NCBI GenBank assembly: GCA_026027325.1
Contig: JAMSLZ010000012.1
Span: forward strand, 496,001-560,000
Direction: 5' to 3'
DNA: 64,000 nucleotides
From: Actinomucor elegans
Lineage: Eukaryota > Mucoromycota > Mucoromycetes > Mucorales > Mucoraceae
In this document: positions 61,903 to 64,000 of the stretch, in pieces
How positions within the stretch are numbered: the first letter of the stretch is position 1
Layout: each line of letters starts with the position of its first letter
The notes under the pieces: model-generated
Told to the model about the DNA's origin: nothing
Seen by the model: only the letters and a program-made list of their open reading frames with translations
Databases searched by the model: none
Translations under genes and position numbers: made by a program

Positions 61903-63644
61903 TTATTTCTGAAATACAATATTGATATGGGAATCACCCATTGAGATTCTATCAAGAAGATGTTAGTTTTTTTTTTAAAAAAAAAAAAAATGATTCAAGA
62001 AATTGCATACCTATTATACTTTCTTCTAAATGTCACTGCGGTTTCGACAGTACCAAATGTTACAGTAGCTGATAGTTTATCAGCATCAAATTTGATATCT
62101 TTGGCACCACCCATCATTGTATTGGCCATAGTTCGGATTTGGTCTTCTTTTGTATCTTTGCTTAGACCAGTAATGATCAATGTATTGGATTTACCATTAG
62201 TCACTATAGGAACAATGGGTTCTGATAGAATAGATGCTGAAGATGTCTTGTTGTTTATGTTGGTATGGTCACTTTGTGGATGATGGGATGGAGGTTGGTT
62301 TAATCGACTCGTAATGCTTGGTCTTTCCGGAGTGGATGGTGCATTAAGTCTATTTCTTATATCATTAGATTGCTGTCTTTGATGAGGTGATGTATAAGAC
62401 ACGTTTCTAGGCGATATAGCAGCTTGCTGATGTCTGGAAGCAGCTCCTTTAATTGAGAATACGCCTTTGGCAATAGCAGGACGTGCATCAATACGTTTAT
62501 GCAAATGTTCATCGGTCTCTTCAGTTTGATCTCTGTTACGTTTATCGCCCGCCTATTATATTAGAAACGTTAAGATAAGCCGTCAATGACACTATAACCT
62601 TACTTACATTATGCTCTTTTGTTTCCTTTCTCTTTTTCAAATTATCAGCAGCTTCTCGACGTTTTCTATCCAATTCAGCTAAACGCTGCTTCTCTTGTTC
62701 TAATTGGATTTGCTGTTGCAGCATCATCATACGTTGTGCTTCCATTTCAATAAATTGACGTTTCTGAAGCATTTGCTGCTGTTGAGCGTTTGCACCGTTA
62801 TTAAACTTTGGATTGACATAAATACGATTTGAATATGGAGGATATTGGGGAAACATACTACTAAAATCATTGAGAAACATAAACGAGTATAAATACAATA
62901 AAGAAAAAGAAAAAGAAAAAGTGATTGCAGCTGGAAGAAGGTGCTTTCTGGCGCATCTATTGCTTTTTTTTTTCTTTTTTTTAAGCGCTTCTTTTAATCT
63001 CTCTTTTCTCGATAAAAGCTACCTTCTCCAACTGTTTCAAGTCATAAAAAAAGAAATCTATCTATAAAAACCTACTTCATTGCCATTGTATCTGGTATAT
63101 ACTTGAGCTGCTGTTGATTTTGTTGAATATAACCGCCGTAATTATTATAATAACCTTGACCATTATTATAATTGCCACGGTTATTGTTATATCTTTGCTG
63201 TTGCTGCTGCTGTAGCTGTTGTTGCTGCTGTTGTTGTTGTTGTTGTTGTTGCTGCTGTGGCTGTTGTTGCTGCTGTGGCTGTTGTGGCTGCTGTTGTTGG
63301 TTGATTTGTCTACTAGGCATTGAGCTGCTGGCTTGGTCCACTGGCGTTTTCTTTTCTTGTTCAAGTTTAGCTTCTTCCGGTTTCTCACTTGCTTTGAGTT
63401 CTGTTTCATTCATTTCCCCTTCTTCAAACTCAACTACCACGTCCTTTGTTTCCTCGACTACTACATCTTTTGTTTTCTCGACTGTAGTCACGGGTTTTTC
63501 ATCACTGATATCAGCAGCTTGTTCAGTTTCCTTGGCAAACTCGAGCTCTAGTTGCTTCTCCAGTTCTTCTGCAGTCAATTCGGGTCCTTCCAACTCTCCC
63601 AAGTCTCCGAAATCATCAAAATCTAACTCGTCATCGGTCAACAT
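61903..63644 (-). CDS. PolyQ and coiled-coil protein with C-terminal RRM
   Basis: Four exons, 63644..63076, 62860..62608, 62552..62011 and 61948..61903, give 469 aa; all junctions are phase-consistent. The N-terminus is acidic (DELDFDDFGDLGELEGPELT), followed by Glu/Lys-rich repeats, a polyQ block (about 115-150) and an Asn/Tyr/Gly-rich segment (NNRGNYNNGQGYYNNYGG) of prion-like composition. A charged coiled coil follows (LEQEKQRLAELDRKRREAAD). The last about 75 residues form an RRM-like fold (SNTLIITGLSKDTKEDQIRT, KDIKFDADKLSATVTFGTVE, TAVTFRRKYNRRISMGDSHI), with a weak RNP-1. I infer an RNA-binding protein, perhaps of granules or mRNA processing; no orthologue is named. The exon-1/exon-2 join uses GTAGGT and an acceptor TTTTAG, giving DTMAMNSMFPQYPPYSN. 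Confidence 0.75.
63193..63300 (-). repeat. CAG/CAA (polyQ) microsatellite in the RRM gene
   Basis: Nearly pure CAG/CAA codons (GTT/CTG on the plus strand) encode about 35 Gln broken by a few Pro, Leu and Arg. Mixed CAA and CAG codons reduce slippage. On the other strand it opens a spurious 176-codon Cys-rich frame. Confidence 0.9.
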
Positions 63645-64000
63645 GTTGGTGGATTATACTTTTCTTTTGCGTGTGAAACTGAAAACAAGGAGTGTATTAT
63701 AGGTGCGTTTGCCTTTTTATTTACTTTGAGCGCGATTGATGACGTGTTGAAAAGGACATTGAATTTCTCACAAGGTTTGCTCGTTGTCTTCGCTCCAATC
63801 AAACCTTGGTAGTGCCTTTTATAGCATTTAAATCGAATTATGCCCAGCGCATCTATTATTTAAATTATTCGAAATATGGATAAAGCAATGTACTAAAAGC
63901 CATTGATCTTTATTCAGATTTTCAATAATAACTGCAATATTCTGTTTGGACCATCCTATGCACAATTAGATTCTATTTAAAGCATATTAATTATGCTCAT
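63645..64000 (+). other. Upstream flank of the RRM gene
   Basis: The last 356 bases hold no gene. They include a GTGTATTATAGG stretch near 63700 and AT-rich sequence, presumably the RRM-gene promoter. Confidence 0.5.

Noticed and set aside
63172..63702. 176-codon Cys-rich plus-strand frame
   Set aside because: Antisense of the CAG/CAA polyQ tract in the RRM gene; poly-Cys from GTT/TGC-type repeats.

Overview
This looks like nuclear DNA of an early-diverging filamentous fungus, most likely Mucoromycota (Mucorales-like). The basis is short GT-AG introns (about 45-75 nt, often with a CTAAC/TTAAC-type branch site), AT-rich spacers with long A/T homopolymers, polyQ-rich proteins, and a gene set mixing standard fungal genes (SED5, COMPASS PHD subunit, thioredoxin, RPP1, SEC14-like, TFC3) with families poorly represented in yeasts (spectraplakin-like CH-spectrin-GAS2 protein, NIPA-like and SLC49-like transporters). 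The species cannot be named from the window. All exon structures were built by hand from splice signals, reading-frame continuity and family similarity; no search or transcript data were used.

Layout. A Tc1/mariner-type transposase relic lies at 0.2-0.8 kb. From 1.1 to 9 kb are SED5 (+), a COMPASS PHD subunit (-), thioredoxin (-) and a SAP-domain protein (-). A gene-poor stretch (9-11.9 kb) holds a decayed reading frame. From 11.9 to 22.5 kb are ribosomal stalk P1 (+), a Sec14-like lipid-transfer protein (-) and the giant TFIIIC B-block subunit (+, ten exons, about 2,399 aa). A 4.3-kb gene-poor region (22.5-26.9 kb) contains a GC-rich hairpin island and decayed frames. An SLC49/FLVCR-like MFS transporter (+, eight exons) and an unrecognised 327-aa protein (-) follow. 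At 34.4-44.4 kb (-) is a 3,248-aa protein with two calponin-homology domains, a long coiled/spectrin-like rod and a C-terminal GAS2 domain. After a 3.8-kb gap come an intronless fused siroheme synthase (-), an ADF-H/polyQ/PH protein (+), a NIPA-like Mg2+ transporter (-), a Ser/Thr-rich single-pass surface mucin (-), a very small uncertain ORF (-) and a polyQ/RRM protein (-).

There is no operon logic. Several genes share themes: actin and microtubule cytoskeleton (ADF-H/PH protein, CH-GAS2 giant), Golgi traffic and lipid transfer (SED5, Sec14-like), and gene expression (COMPASS PHD subunit, TFIIIC, P1, RRM and SAP proteins).

The most interesting items are the fungal spectraplakin-like giant with an 11-nt micro-exon in its GAS2 region, the ADF-H + PH fusion with a 14-nt micro-exon, the expanded TFIIIC subunit with a 10-residue tandem repeat, the GC-rich structured island near 22.8 kb, and decayed reading frames in the gene deserts. 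I saw no defence island, CRISPR array, rRNA or convincing tRNA gene.
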